From positions 434,001-498,000 of the forward strand of contig CAVSIY010000002.1 of the NCBI GenBank assembly GCA_963728165.1: a stretch of DNA of 64,000 nucleotides. Direction: 5' to 3'. A program made the translations under genes and the position numbers. Below are positions 17,988 through 28,566 of this stretch, piece by piece (position 1 is the first letter of the stretch; the number at the start of each line of letters is the position of its first letter). The notes under the pieces were generated by a model. It did no database searches. It saw only the letters and a list, made by a program, of their open reading frames with translations, and was not told the origin of the DNA. The stretch is from Hyphomicrobium_A sp963728165. GTDB taxonomy: Bacteria > Pseudomonadota > Alphaproteobacteria > Rhizobiales > Hyphomicrobiaceae.

Positions 17988-18197
17988 TCAAATCTTGGCG
18001 TACCGCCCGGCGCGCCCGCATTTGAACCCGTGGACAATCACCCAGCCCGGATGCTCGTTCGTCCATTTCGCCAATTCCATCTGGCCGTACATCATGCATT
18101 GCTGAGGCGTGATGCTGTCGGCAGCAAATGTGAGGTTGACGTCCTTGCATCGCAACGGGGCCTGCATGGAGCAAACCAGGGCGACGACTTCGATCAT
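17988..18197 (-). CDS. small conserved-looking protein, unknown function
   Basis: 69 residues. The ATG at 18197 has GGAGG seven bases upstream, which decides the start. The product has four cysteines spread over its length (VCSMQAPLRCKD, QQCMMYGQ, FKCGRAG) and a Trp-containing stretch (KWTNEHPGWVIVHGF). I recall similarly sized uncharacterised proteins in Hyphomicrobiales, so it is probably real. No signal peptide. Function unknown. Confidence 0.6.
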   Translation of the reverse strand: MIEVVALVCSMQAPLRCKDVNLTFAADSITPQQCMMYGQMELAKWTNEHPGWVIVHGFKCGRAGRYAKI

Positions 18198-18641
18198 TGG
18201 ACACCTCCAAGGTTCCGCCGAATTAACCCTCGATGAGGGTCGGTTCCGCCTTGGTCGGGTCCTCGTGTTTTCTTGCTTTTGTACATTGAAAGCGTAGTCG
18301 CGAATCGGGGTTTGCTCAAGTTTCAATCATGAGCACCTGTTGCCCAATTCCCATTCACCACGGACACGTAAAAGAAGTGCTCGGATGGGGCTCTGCAAGC
18401 CCGTCAATACTGTCGTTTTGGCGATACCCCTTGGTTACGACTCGGTGCGACCTATTGTGCACCGCACCAAATCTGCCTAATTCCGCGGCAATTTTTGGTG
18501 CGGTGCACAATGCCCCGATTCCCGGAAAAGCGCCTCGTTGCCCTTGCTCGGCAGCAGCCAATCGCAGAGTTCCTCTGTACGATTGGCGCCCTGCTTGGCT
18601 GACCCTGCTGAGCGTTGGCAAAGATCGGACGGAACAGATCG
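18198..18641. other. 444-base intergenic region carrying a long inverted repeat
   Basis: The spacer is less GC-rich than its surroundings. It contains the perfect 18-bp inverted repeat described separately and otherwise no credible gene. A 109-codon frame spans it, but its composition is unlike neighbouring genes and it runs straight through the inverted repeat. Confidence 0.5.
18454..18511. repeat. perfect 18-bp inverted repeat with a 22-base centre
   Basis: Left arm 18454-18471 (ATTGTGCACCGCACCAAA) and right arm 18494-18511 (TTTGGTGCGGTGCACAAT) are exact reverse complements, separated by 22 bases that are richer in A and T. No T-run follows, so it is not a standard terminator on either strand. 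It could be a hairpin in a 5' leader, a pair of regulator half-sites, or the remains of a small mobile element. Confidence 0.75.
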
Positions 18642-20225
18642 ATGCACGAGCCGTTTGATCCCGCCCAAGCCCGAACCACGCTATTTGCGGGCCTGCTCGC
18701 GGCAGCCCGCCGCCACGGCGCGGCAACGGTCATCGTCGAGGACGGCGACGGTACGGCGCTGAGCTACCGCAAGCTGGTGCTGGCGAGCCTGGTGCTCGGT
18801 GGGCGCCTGGCGCGCGAGACCCGCAAGGGAGAGACCGTCGCGCTGCTCTTGCCCAACTCAGCCGGGCTGTTGGTGACACTCTTCGGCCTCAACGCCTTCG
18901 GCCGCGTCGCCGCCATCCTCAATTTCACCGCGGGCAAGAAGCAGCTCACCTCCGCGGTGCGCACCGGCCGCATCCGCACCGTGCTCACCTCGCGCCGCTT
19001 CCTCACGGCGGCAAAGCTCGAAGATCTCGCCGACGCGCTGGCTGAAACCGAGTGGGAGCCCGGAGCCAAGGTCCGCGTCGTGGCGCTGGAGGACGTGCGC
19101 GCGAGCCTTCGTCTCAGCGATAAGGTCCGAGGTGCGGTGCGAGCAGCGCTCGCTACCGTTCTCTACGCCGGCGCGTCGGAGCAGGCCGATCAGCCCGCGG
19201 TGGTGCTGTTCACGTCCGGCACCGAAGGCGCCCCCAAGGGCGTCGTCCTCACCAACGCCAACCTGATGGCCAACGTCCTCCAGGCGCTCGCCCATCTCAG
19301 CGATGTGCTTGTGCCCGGTGAGATCCTGTTCAATCCGCTGCCGATCTTTCATTCGTTCGGGCTGACGGCGGGCACCTTGGTGCCGGTGATCGGCGGCATA
19401 AAGTGCAAGCTCTATCCGAGCCCGCTGCACTATCGGCAGATCCCGAAGTGCATCGAGAAGGCGAAGGCGACGTTCATGGTCGCCACCGATACCTTCGTCG
19501 CCGGCTATGCGCGCGCCGCCGAGCCGGGCCAGCTCGATAGTTTGAAATACGTCGTCTGCGGCGCCGAGAGAGTGAAGGAGCAGACACGCAAGCTAGTGCA
19601 ACATGCCAAGACCGTGCTGCTCGAAGGCTACGGCGTGACCGAGACCGCACCCGTGCTTGCCGTCAATCAACCTGGCGCCAACCGCCCTGGAACCGTCGGA
19701 CGCCTGATGCCCGGTGTCGAGGCACGGCTCGAGCCGGTGCCGGGACTCTCCGAAGGCCAGCGTCTTTTCGTGCGCGGGCCCAACGTGATGGCGGGCTACC
19801 TGCTCGCCGACCAGCCCGGCGTGCTGGTGCCGCCACAGGAGGGCTGGCACGACACTGGCGACATCGTCACCATCGACGACGGCTACGTGACCATTCGCGG
19901 CCGGGCCAAGCGCTTTGCCAAGCTCGGCGGCGAGATGGTGTCGCTCGCCGCCGTCGAGAGCATCGCCGGCGGTTTGTGGCCGGATGCTCAGCACGTGGCG
20001 CTGAGCCTGCCCGACGACCGCAAAGGTGAGCAACTGGTGCTCGTCACCGACGCGCCCGAGGCCAGCAAGGAGGCGCTGCTCGCCCATGCCCGCAAGGAGG
20101 GGTTTCCCGAGCTGTGGGTGCCCAAGGCGTTGCTGGTGGTGCCGTCGATCCCGGTTCTCGCCTCCGGCAAGGTCGACCTGCGGGCGACTCAGGAGATGGC
20201 GCGCCAGGCGCGCCCGCTCCTCTGA
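18642..20225 (+). CDS. acyl-CoA/acyl-ACP synthetase (AMP-binding, Aas-like)
   Basis: 527 residues from the ATG at 18642; an upstream in-frame TTG at 18615 is possible. Adenylate-forming enzyme: P-loop-like LFTSGTEGAPKG, the A5-type motif LEGYGVTETAP and the hinge region WHDTGDIVTIDDGYVTIRGR. Overall resemblance is to the ligase half of the bifunctional Aas protein, which reactivates fatty acids as acyl-ACP for lysophospholipid repair. The acyltransferase half is absent and no partner is adjacent. It could be a stand-alone acyl-ACP synthetase used for fatty-acid salvage. Confidence 0.85.
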   Translation: MHEPFDPAQARTTLFAGLLAAARRHGAATVIVEDGDGTALSYRKLVLASLVLGGRLARETRKGETVALLLPNSAGLLVTLFGLNAFGRVAAILNFTAGKKQLTSAVRTGRIRTVLTSRRFLTAAKLEDLADALAETEWEPGAKVRVVALEDVRASLRLSDKVRGAVRAALATVLYAGASEQADQPAVVLFTSGTEGAPKGVVLTNANLMANVLQALAHLSDVLVPGEILFNPLPIFHSFGLTAGTLVPVIGGIKCKLYPSPLHYRQIPKCIEKAKATFMVATDTFVAGYARAAEPGQLDSLKYVVCGAERVKEQTRKLVQHAKTVLLEGYGVTETAPVLAVNQPGANRPGTVGRLMPGVEARLEPVPGLSEGQRLFVRGPNVMAGYLLADQPGVLVPPQEGWHDTGDIVTIDDGYVTIRGRAKRFAKLGGEMVSLAAVESIAGGLWPDAQHVALSLPDDRKGEQLVLVTDAPEASKEALLAHARKEGFPELWVPKALLVVPSIPVLASGKVDLRATQEMARQARPLL

Positions 20226-20439
20226 TCACCCTTGTTTATCAGCGCGTTGCCGGCCGAAAGCGACGACCTGGGCGCCCACCGTGGCGCGGCTGACACGCAA
20301 CGCCCAAGCAAAACAACTTCGTTAACCACAGCTCTTGACCCGGGGCTCCGGCTCTTTCATGGATGGGAGCGCTGGCTGCGCCAAGCGGCCGGCGGGGGAA
20401 ACCGCCACAACATTCACCGCTCAGAGAGTGTAAACGGTA

Positions 20440-20685
20440 ATGACCACGACCACGGCGCCGTCGCGCGTTGAGGCTGATATTGTGGCTGTCAGAGTCCCCA
20501 CGCTCGGCTGGGCCCTGCGGCGCACGCTCCTCGCCATCTGCATCCTCACCGTCTCGGTCGCAGGCGCGGCGTGTCTGCTCTATGCATCGATCGACCCGGA
20601 GGAGGAGGCCCCCCCGGCCGCGCTCTCCCATTCGCCATTGCCGGGGCATTCCGCCCTCGCTCTCGAGCTGCCCCAGCGCGGCTGA
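20440..20685 (+). CDS. small single-pass membrane protein, unknown
   Basis: 81 residues from an ATG at 20440, with only a weak purine stretch upstream. One TM helix (LLAICILTVSVAGAACLLYA, residues about 30-49) separates a short cytoplasmic N-terminus from an acidic, Pro-rich tail (DPEEEAPPAALSHS). Unrecognised. It lies in the 670-base spacer between the acyl synthetase and rimK genes. Confidence 0.5.
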   Translation: MTTTTAPSRVEADIVAVRVPTLGWALRRTLLAICILTVSVAGAACLLYASIDPEEEAPPAALSHSPLPGHSALALELPQRG

Positions 20686-20893
20686 GGCTGCCCCGGGGCG
20701 CGCTTGGCGCGCGGGATAAGGCGCCCCAGCGCCCGCGAAAGCCTCACTTTGCGCTCAATTGCCGGGGATGCACTTCGAGGTTCCGGTTGGTTCACCGCCG
20801 GTTAGGGGCTGCGCCACTCTAATGGCTTGCCGCGGGCCTTGAGCGCTCGCGCTGGACGGCCCATATCCTGCGGTCTTGCTCCAGGGATGCTCC

Positions 20894-21799
20894 ATGCGTT
20901 TCGTCATGCTCGCCCGCAATCCCGGACTTTACTCGCACGTGCGCCTGTGCGAGGCGGCGCGCGCGCGCGGCCACTCCATCGACGTGGTCAATACGCTGCA
21001 CGTGCACATGAACATCACCTCGAACCAGCCGGTGCTGCGCTACAACGGCCGCCGGCTGCCGATCTATGACGCCGTCATCCCGCGCATCGGCGCCTCCATC
21101 ACCCATTACGGCCTCGCCGTGTTGCGGCAGTTCGAGATGCAGGGCATCTACCCCTTAAACGAGAGCGTCGCCATCGGCCGCTCGCGCGACAAGCTGCGCG
21201 CCCTGCAGATCCTCGCACGCGAGGGCATCGGGATGCCGGTGACGGCCTTCGCGCACGGGCCGCGCAAGGCCGAGGACGTGATCAAGGAGGTGGGCGGCGT
21301 GCCCGTCGTGATCAAGCTGTTGGAGGGCACGCAAGGGGTGGGCGTGATCCTGGCTGAGACCGAAGCCTCGGCCAAGTCGATCATCGAGGCGTTCTCAGCC
21401 GCCAACGTCAACATCATGGTGCAGGAGTTCGTGCGCGAGGCGAGTGGCACCGACATCCGCGCCTTCGTCGTCGGCGGCGAGGTGGTGGCGGCGATCAAGC
21501 GCATCGGGCGCGCGGGCGAGTTCCGCGCCAACATCCACCGCGGCGCCACCGCGGTGTGGATCGAGCTCTCAGCCGAGGAGCGCCAGATCGCACAGCGGGC
21601 CGCCGGCGCCGTCGGCCTCAACGTCAGCGGCGTCGACATGGTGCGCTCGGCCCGCGGACCCCTGGTCATGGAGGTCAACTCCTCGCCCGGCCTGGAGGGA
21701 ATCGAGTCGGCGACCGGCATGGACATCGCCGGGCGGATTATCGCCTTCCTGGAGCAAAACGCCTCCTACGGCCAGACGGCCACCAAGGGCGTGGGCTGA
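20894..21799 (+). CDS. rimK: RimK-family ATP-grasp alpha-L-glutamate ligase
   Basis: 301 residues, standard length, from the ATG at 20894 (MRFVMLARNPGLYSH). RimK adds glutamate residues to the C-terminus of ribosomal protein S6; relatives make poly-glutamate or modify other proteins. ATP-grasp motifs: VVIKLLEGTQGVGVIL (lysine and glycine loop), MVQEFVREASGTDIRAFVV and the metal-binding MEVNSSPGLEGIE near the C-terminus. It precedes bpt on the same strand by about 180 bases. Confidence 0.93.
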   Translation: MRFVMLARNPGLYSHVRLCEAARARGHSIDVVNTLHVHMNITSNQPVLRYNGRRLPIYDAVIPRIGASITHYGLAVLRQFEMQGIYPLNESVAIGRSRDKLRALQILAREGIGMPVTAFAHGPRKAEDVIKEVGGVPVVIKLLEGTQGVGVILAETEASAKSIIEAFSAANVNIMVQEFVREASGTDIRAFVVGGEVVAAIKRIGRAGEFRANIHRGATAVWIELSAEERQIAQRAAGAVGLNVSGVDMVRSARGPLVMEVNSSPGLEGIESATGMDIAGRIIAFLEQNASYGQTATKGVG

Positions 21800-21978
21800 G
21801 CAAGCGACGGGAAAAGCGGGGCCGCGGCCACAATGCCACATGATTCAGCTTCCGCACTGCAAGATCGGCCGCGCTTTGATGCACTCCATCTTGATCATGG
21901 GCTTTCGCCTCTCTTATCATTGCCCGAGGGACGCCGGGCACCGCCTGCGGCGCCCAACCCAGCGAGGGACGTGAGCGA

Positions 21979-22725
21979 ATGACGGAACAGCAAAAGCACT
22001 TTCCGGAGTTCTACGTCACCGCCCCGCAGCCATGCCCTTATCTGTCTGGACGCCTGGAGCGAAAGCTCTTCACGCATCTCACCCACGAGAAGCCGACGAG
22101 CCTCATCGACAATCTGTTGCGCGGCGGCTTCCGTCGCTCGCAGAACATCGCCTACATGCCCTACTGCGAGGGCTGCCACGCCTGCATCTCGGTGCGCGTC
22201 ATCGTCGACGAGTTCGTGGTCGGGCGTTCGATGCGCCGGGTGATGGACAAGAACCGCGGGGTGATGGCGCTGCGCCGCGCGCCCGAGCCGACGTCGGAGC
22301 AGTTCGCCCTCTTCCGCCGCTACATCGATGCGCGCCACGCCGACGGCGGCATGGCGGACATGACGGTCCTCGACTACGCCATGATGGTGGAGGACAGCGT
22401 CATCAATACCTTCGTCACCGAGTACCGGGTGAAGCCCGAGAATGCGCTCGACAGCTCGCCCGACTCCTGGCCGCTCGCCGCCGCAGCGCTGTGCGATCTG
22501 CTCTCGGACGGCATCTCCATGGTCTACAGCTTCTATGACCCGCTGGCCGAGCCTTTGAGCCTCGGCACCTACATGATCCTGGAGCACCTCGAGTATGCGC
22601 GGCGCTTGGGCCTGCCCTACCTCTATCTCGGCTACTGGATCTCCGGCTCGCGCAAGATGAGCTACAAGATGCGCTTCCAGCCGCAGGAGTTGTTGGGCCC
22701 CAACGGCTGGCTGCGCCGCGACTGA
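21979..22725 (+). CDS. bpt: aspartate/glutamate leucyltransferase (bacterial N-end rule)
   Basis: 248 residues. Bpt transfers leucine from Leu-tRNA to proteins with N-terminal Asp or Glu, marking them for ClpS-ClpAP degradation. The cysteine-rich N-terminal motif YMPYCEGCHACISVRV and the C-terminal LGYWISGSRKMSYKMRFQP are diagnostic of the Ate/Bpt family (N-end aminoacyltransferase domains). The frame starts at the ATG at 21979, with GAGGGACGTGAGCG upstream. Confidence 0.93.
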   Translation: MTEQQKHFPEFYVTAPQPCPYLSGRLERKLFTHLTHEKPTSLIDNLLRGGFRRSQNIAYMPYCEGCHACISVRVIVDEFVVGRSMRRVMDKNRGVMALRRAPEPTSEQFALFRRYIDARHADGGMADMTVLDYAMMVEDSVINTFVTEYRVKPENALDSSPDSWPLAAAALCDLLSDGISMVYSFYDPLAEPLSLGTYMILEHLEYARRLGLPYLYLGYWISGSRKMSYKMRFQPQELLGPNGWLRRD

Positions 22726-22782
22726 GGCGACTAGCAGCGCAGTACCCGCTCGCCCGGCGTCATGGCGAAGGCATTGTGATAC

Positions 22783-22920
22783 CCGTCATCCCGTGCGCAC
22801 CGCAGCACGTAGTGATGCGGTGCAGACACGGGATCTTGCGGCTTGTCGCGGTGCGAGCCGCCAGATCCCGGATCGCGTGGCGGCTCACGCCGCCACCCGT
22901 CCGGGATGACGGGTGCAAAG
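22783..22920. repeat. intergenic palindromic repeat (GTCATCCCG type)
   Basis: ACCCGTCATCCCG (about 22783-22795) pairs with CGGGATGACGGGT (about 22903-22915), enclosing inner imperfect palindromes (CACGGGATC, GATCCCGGATC). It is a member of the 'GTCATCCC' intergenic palindromes common in alphaproteobacterial genomes, and lies between two convergent genes. Confidence 0.6.
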
Positions 22921-22941
22921 GCGCGGCCCGGAAAGCCCGCG

Positions 22942-23421
22942 CTAATGCGCCAGCGCCGCGTCGAGCTTCTGGAACATGTAGGCCCACTTGGCGGTCTGCG
23001 TCTCGACCAGCACCTTCATGCGGGCTCTGAGCTCCAGCAGCAGGGCGCAGTCGGGCGTCTTGGCCTCGGCGCCTTCCTGGCCTTGGTTGGAGATGTCGCT
23101 CAACAGGCGCTCTAAATCCTGATCGAACACGGCGATCTTGTCGTCGCGCACGAACGGCGTGGCCTCTTTGAGGAACTGGTCATTGGTCCAGCCGCGCTTG
23201 TCCTTCAACTGGCGTAGCTTCTCCTGGAAGGCCGGCTTGTTCTTGAAGTTGAGGTCGCGCAGGGCCGCGGCCGCGTCGTCGACGACGGCCTCGAAGTCGG
23301 ACTTGGCGCACTGCTGCTGTGCTGCGGCTGCCGGCGGCGCGCCCGCTTGTGCGTGCGCGGCTGCCGTTTGCGACAGCATAAGCAGCGCCGCCACGCTCAC
23401 TTTCGTCCCCGTCCGTCCCAT
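22942..23421 (-). CDS. secreted protein of unknown function
   Basis: 159 residues from the ATG at 23421. A signal peptide ends in AAAHAQA (cleavage near residue 25), followed by an alanine-rich linker and a mostly helical mature domain (FEAVVDDAAAALRDLNFKNK, FDQDLERLLSDISNQ). Two cysteines (QQCAKSD, TPDCALLL) could form a disulfide in the periplasm. Unrecognised. Confidence 0.65.
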   Translation of the reverse strand: MGRTGTKVSVAALLMLSQTAAAHAQAGAPPAAAAQQQCAKSDFEAVVDDAAAALRDLNFKNKPAFQEKLRQLKDKRGWTNDQFLKEATPFVRDDKIAVFDQDLERLLSDISNQGQEGAEAKTPDCALLLELRARMKVLVETQTAKWAYMFQKLDAALAH

Positions 23422-23577
23422 CAGCAAGTCCTAGCCGCCGCCCGGATTGGGGGCAAGCGCGGCAGAAGCGCACCAAGGCCCCTGAGAACCTCGAAAGCCG
23501 TCGATGATCATCAGGGTACGTTAGGACGCCGCCGCTAACACTTTTCCTTCAAAACGAAGGAAAAAGGGACCGGCCCG

Positions 23578-25014
23578 GTGACCAGTCCGTACGAGCTCCC
23601 CAAGCTTCACGCGCATGCCGAGGCCAGCCGCCGCGCCGGCCGGAAGGCGTCAACCTTGATCAGGCTCGGCCATTGGTTCGGGCTGATCACGGCCGCCGGC
23701 GGGCTGCTCGTGCTCGCCGCCTACGCGCTCGATATCGAGGCCATTTGGCGACCCCTGTCCAGCGGCCCCGCTACGCACCCCACCACTGCGATCCTTTTTG
23801 TTCTCGGTGGCGTGGCGGTCGCCTCGATACGGCCGATGCGGGTACCGCCTATCGCGGTCGCCGCCCTGCTGGCCGTTGCCCTCGTCGCGGCGGGACGGAT
23901 CTTCGAATTCGCCACGGGCTTTAACATCCTGCACGTCGCATCGCTTTTTCAACCTCCCACAGGGGCGCCGATCGCGGTCGGTTGGAACAGCGCCGTGATG
24001 TTCGTGCTGGTTCCGTTCGCGTACCTGCTGCGCTACGGGGGCAAACAGCGAGCCAGCCAGATCGTAGCCGCCTTTAGCATGGGGACGCCCTTGGTGGCGC
24101 TCACGGGTTATCTCTACGGGGTCGCGGAGTTCTATGGGTCGATGTCGCTGACGACGGCAATCATCGGTCTCTTCTTCTCCGCCTCTCCGCTGCTCCTCGG
24201 CGCCCGCACCGGGATCATGCGGGCCATCTTCAGCCCCTGGGATGGCGGCCGTTTCGGCCGGCTGGAGATCGCGGTCATCGCCACCGTGATTTTCGTCGGC
24301 GGTTTCGCGGTGCATCTGGCAAACCCGGATTCAGGCAGGGCCATGCCCCTCTACGTCGTCCTGGCGTTGCTCGCGACCTCCATCACGATCGCGTTCTGCA
24401 CCATCGTGATCGAAAGAAATGATTGGCTGCGCCGGAAGGCCGAGCGCGCCATTTCTCGTCTGGTGCTCCGCGACGCCCTGAGCGGGCTCTACAATCGGCG
24501 TTTCCTCAGGGAGCAGGAGAAGAGCATCGTCGCCTTCGCCAGGCGCAAACGCTATGAGCTGTCCGTGCTCATGATCGACATCGACAACTTCAAGTCCATT
24601 AACGACACCTACGGCCATCCCGTCGGCGACAAGGTGATCCGGCGCATCGCCGACACCATCAGGAGCCGTCTGCGAGGCACCGACATCGTCATTCGCTACG
24701 GCGGCGAGGAGATGCTCGCGATCCTGCTCGACACCGAGCTGGCGCGGGCTACGCGTGTCGCCGAGGAGCTGCGCACGAGCATCGCTGGCCTCGATTTCTC
24801 CGATGTGGGTTTCCGCTCGCTGACGGTGTCGATCGGCGTCGCCCAGGCGCTGAACACCCTCACCGAGGCGATCGGGCGCGCCGACGTGGCGCTCTATCTT
24901 GCGAAAAAGTCCGGCCGCAATCGCGTCGTTACCGACGAGACGCATCTGCGTCCGACATTGGTCGCGCCCGGCACCGATGCCAAAGAGCCCTCGCCGCGAC
25001 GCTTGCGCGCTTAG
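23578..25014 (+). CDS. membrane diguanylate cyclase (GGDEF domain)
   Basis: 478 residues from a GTG at 23578 with GGGA upstream. The N-terminal half (about 25-285) has eight TM helices forming an integral sensor. The C-terminal GGDEF domain (about 300-455) makes cyclic di-GMP: DALSGLYNRRF, VLMIDIDNFKSINDTYGHPV and the active loop RYGGEEM. The loop reads GGEEM instead of GG(D/E)EF, so the last position is changed while the catalytic acidic residues are kept. No EAL domain and no obvious I-site RxxD upstream of the loop. Confidence 0.88.
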   Translation: MTSPYELPKLHAHAEASRRAGRKASTLIRLGHWFGLITAAGGLLVLAAYALDIEAIWRPLSSGPATHPTTAILFVLGGVAVASIRPMRVPPIAVAALLAVALVAAGRIFEFATGFNILHVASLFQPPTGAPIAVGWNSAVMFVLVPFAYLLRYGGKQRASQIVAAFSMGTPLVALTGYLYGVAEFYGSMSLTTAIIGLFFSASPLLLGARTGIMRAIFSPWDGGRFGRLEIAVIATVIFVGGFAVHLANPDSGRAMPLYVVLALLATSITIAFCTIVIERNDWLRRKAERAISRLVLRDALSGLYNRRFLREQEKSIVAFARRKRYELSVLMIDIDNFKSINDTYGHPVGDKVIRRIADTIRSRLRGTDIVIRYGGEEMLAILLDTELARATRVAEELRTSIAGLDFSDVGFRSLTVSIGVAQALNTLTEAIGRADVALYLAKKSGRNRVVTDETHLRPTLVAPGTDAKEPSPRRLRA

Positions 25015-25223
25015 GCGCCTGCCGGGAGACGCGGGGGGCAAGATGGCACGGCTGCATGTGAGCCCTACGGATTGCCGGCCCGCAAGCGGCAATGATAGGG
25101 TCCCCATCATCCCCGCTTAGCGTGCGCAGCGATCGTCCGGTGTCTCGGCATCTGCTCTGGGCACCTGCTCTGGGCGCCTGCCTGCGACCTCCCGTTCCCT
25201 TGGCCCGCGAGCTCCCGACCCCA

Positions 25224-27053
<1,830 letters not shown>

Positions 27054-27245
27054 GCGCCGCCGCGTCCTTGCGCGTTACGCCAGGCCCTATGCGACAGCGT
27101 AAGCAGCACTGCGACACCGGTTTTCGTTGCCGTCCGTCGCAAAGCTCAGAGACACGAGCCTCCGATCTCGCATCCGTCCGCCTTGACGAGACATACGGTA
27201 TTGGCGGACGTTCCCCCTCCAGAGTGTGTGGGAGGGGGCGGCATC

Positions 27246-28484
27246 ATGGCTTCGAGCAGCGCGCCGAGTGCGGCGCTCATTCCGTGGCGCACGATCTGGT
27301 GGCAGCCGCAGGCCACGATCAAGGACATCCTCAGCCGGCCGACCGGCCGGCACGTGCTCCTCCTTGCCGCGGCCGCCGGAATGACCGCCGTGTTGAGCGC
27401 GATCGCTTCCTTCGGCTTTCAGCGCGGCGCCGCAGTCGCCGTGGCCCTTCTCGTCGGCCCGCTCGTAGGCGTGGTGCAGCTCTACGTCAACGGAGCCCTG
27501 ACGGCATGGACCGGCCGCCTTCTCGGCGGTCGCGCGCGGCAGCCGGCCCTGCGCGCGGCCATCGCGTGGGCTTGGGTCCCGCAGATCGCGGCCCTGCCCG
27601 TGCTCCTCGGAGCGATCCTCGTGTTCGGCTCGGAGATCTTGTCGAGCGACCCGAAAGTGATCGACCCCAGGGCCGTCATTGTCGGGCTGCTCCTGCTTGT
27701 CTTGGCGCTATGGGCCTTCATCCTCGAGATAAGAACCGTCGGCGCGGTGCAGGGATTCGGCATTCTCCGCTCGCTCGCGAACGTTCTCATCCCGGCTCTC
27801 GTTCTTCTCGCGGCGGCGCTTCTGTTCCGGGTGTTCCTGTTCCAGCCCTTCACCATCCCGGCCGGCTCGATGCAGCCCACCCTGCTCATCGGCGACTACA
27901 TGTTCGCCAACAAGCTCAGCTACGGCTACAGCCGCTACTCCAGTCCGTTCGGTTTGAGTTTCAGCGGCCGCATCTTCCCCGCCGAGCCCAAGCGCGGCGA
28001 CCTCGTCGTCTTCAAGCTGCCGCGCGACAACGCCACCGACTACGTCAAGCGCGTGATCGGACTGCCGGGCGACGAGATCGCGGTGCGCGGCGGCGTGCTC
28101 TACCTCAACGGCGCGCAAGTGCCGCGCCGCCGCGTCGCCGACGTCCCCATGCAGGACGGGAAATCTGTACGCGCGGTTCCCGCCTTCGAGGAGACGCTGC
28201 CGAACGGGGCCACCTACACCGTGCTCGAGAGCGAGGAGAACGGCCCCTTCGACAACGTCGGTCCCTATAAGGTCCCGCCGGGACACTATTTCGTTATGGG
28301 CGACAACCGCGACAACTCCACCGACAGCCGTGCGTCCTGGGGGGTCGGCTACGTGCCGTTCGAGAACCTCATCGGGCGCGTGTCGGTCATTCTCCTATCG
28401 ACGGCGCCAAGAGGCGGACCCGAGGGTGCCGCGCACGCCTTCGGCAACATCCGCTGGCAGCGGCTCCTTCTGGTGCCGCACTGA
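27246..28484 (+). CDS. lepB: signal peptidase I with an N-terminal Yip1-like membrane domain
   Basis: 412 residues from the ATG at 27246. Residues about 1-170 form a multi-helix domain of Yip1 type (the opening PWRTIWWQPQATIKDIL is typical). From about 178 there is a complete signal peptidase I: one more TM (VLIPALVLLAAALLFRVFLF), catalytic S208 in PAGSMQPT, catalytic K268 in DYVKRVIGLPGDE, and the late box MGDNRDNSTDSR. It would cleave Sec/Tat signal peptides at the outer face of the inner membrane. The fusion is unusual; the genome may have another lepB, for example in the usual lepB-rnc-era operon, which is not in view. Confidence 0.88.
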   Translation: MASSSAPSAALIPWRTIWWQPQATIKDILSRPTGRHVLLLAAAAGMTAVLSAIASFGFQRGAAVAVALLVGPLVGVVQLYVNGALTAWTGRLLGGRARQPALRAAIAWAWVPQIAALPVLLGAILVFGSEILSSDPKVIDPRAVIVGLLLLVLALWAFILEIRTVGAVQGFGILRSLANVLIPALVLLAAALLFRVFLFQPFTIPAGSMQPTLLIGDYMFANKLSYGYSRYSSPFGLSFSGRIFPAEPKRGDLVVFKLPRDNATDYVKRVIGLPGDEIAVRGGVLYLNGAQVPRRRVADVPMQDGKSVRAVPAFEETLPNGATYTVLESEENGPFDNVGPYKVPPGHYFVMGDNRDNSTDSRASWGVGYVPFENLIGRVSVILLSTAPRGGPEGAAHAFGNIRWQRLLLVPH

Positions 28485-28499
28485 CCGGCGCACGCCTGT

Positions 28500-28565
28500 G
28501 TTGCCGCAGCCGAGGAGCAGTGGCTGGAGCTGGAAATCCTGCGCGAGGAGATCGAAGGCGGCTAG
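28500..28565 (+). pseudogene. remnant of a uup 3' end (copy 2 of the 52-bp repeat)
   Basis: Positions 28509-28560 are identical to 26985-27036. Read in the uup frame this fragment gives VAAAEEQWLELEILREEIEG, then G and a TAG stop at 28563-28565. The three codons before the exact repeat still spell V-A-A where Uup has L-A-A, with different bases, so homology extends a little beyond the identical part. It is a gene-end scar, not an expressed gene. Confidence 0.85.
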
Positions 28566-28566
28566 C

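Noticed and set aside
17733..17990. Possible SAM-II or SAM/SAH riboswitch upstream of metY
   Set aside because: There is a small hairpin (CGAGC/GCTCG) before the ribosome site, but neither the conserved pseudoknot elements of SAM-II nor the CUUCC-type loop of the SAM/SAH motif can be found.
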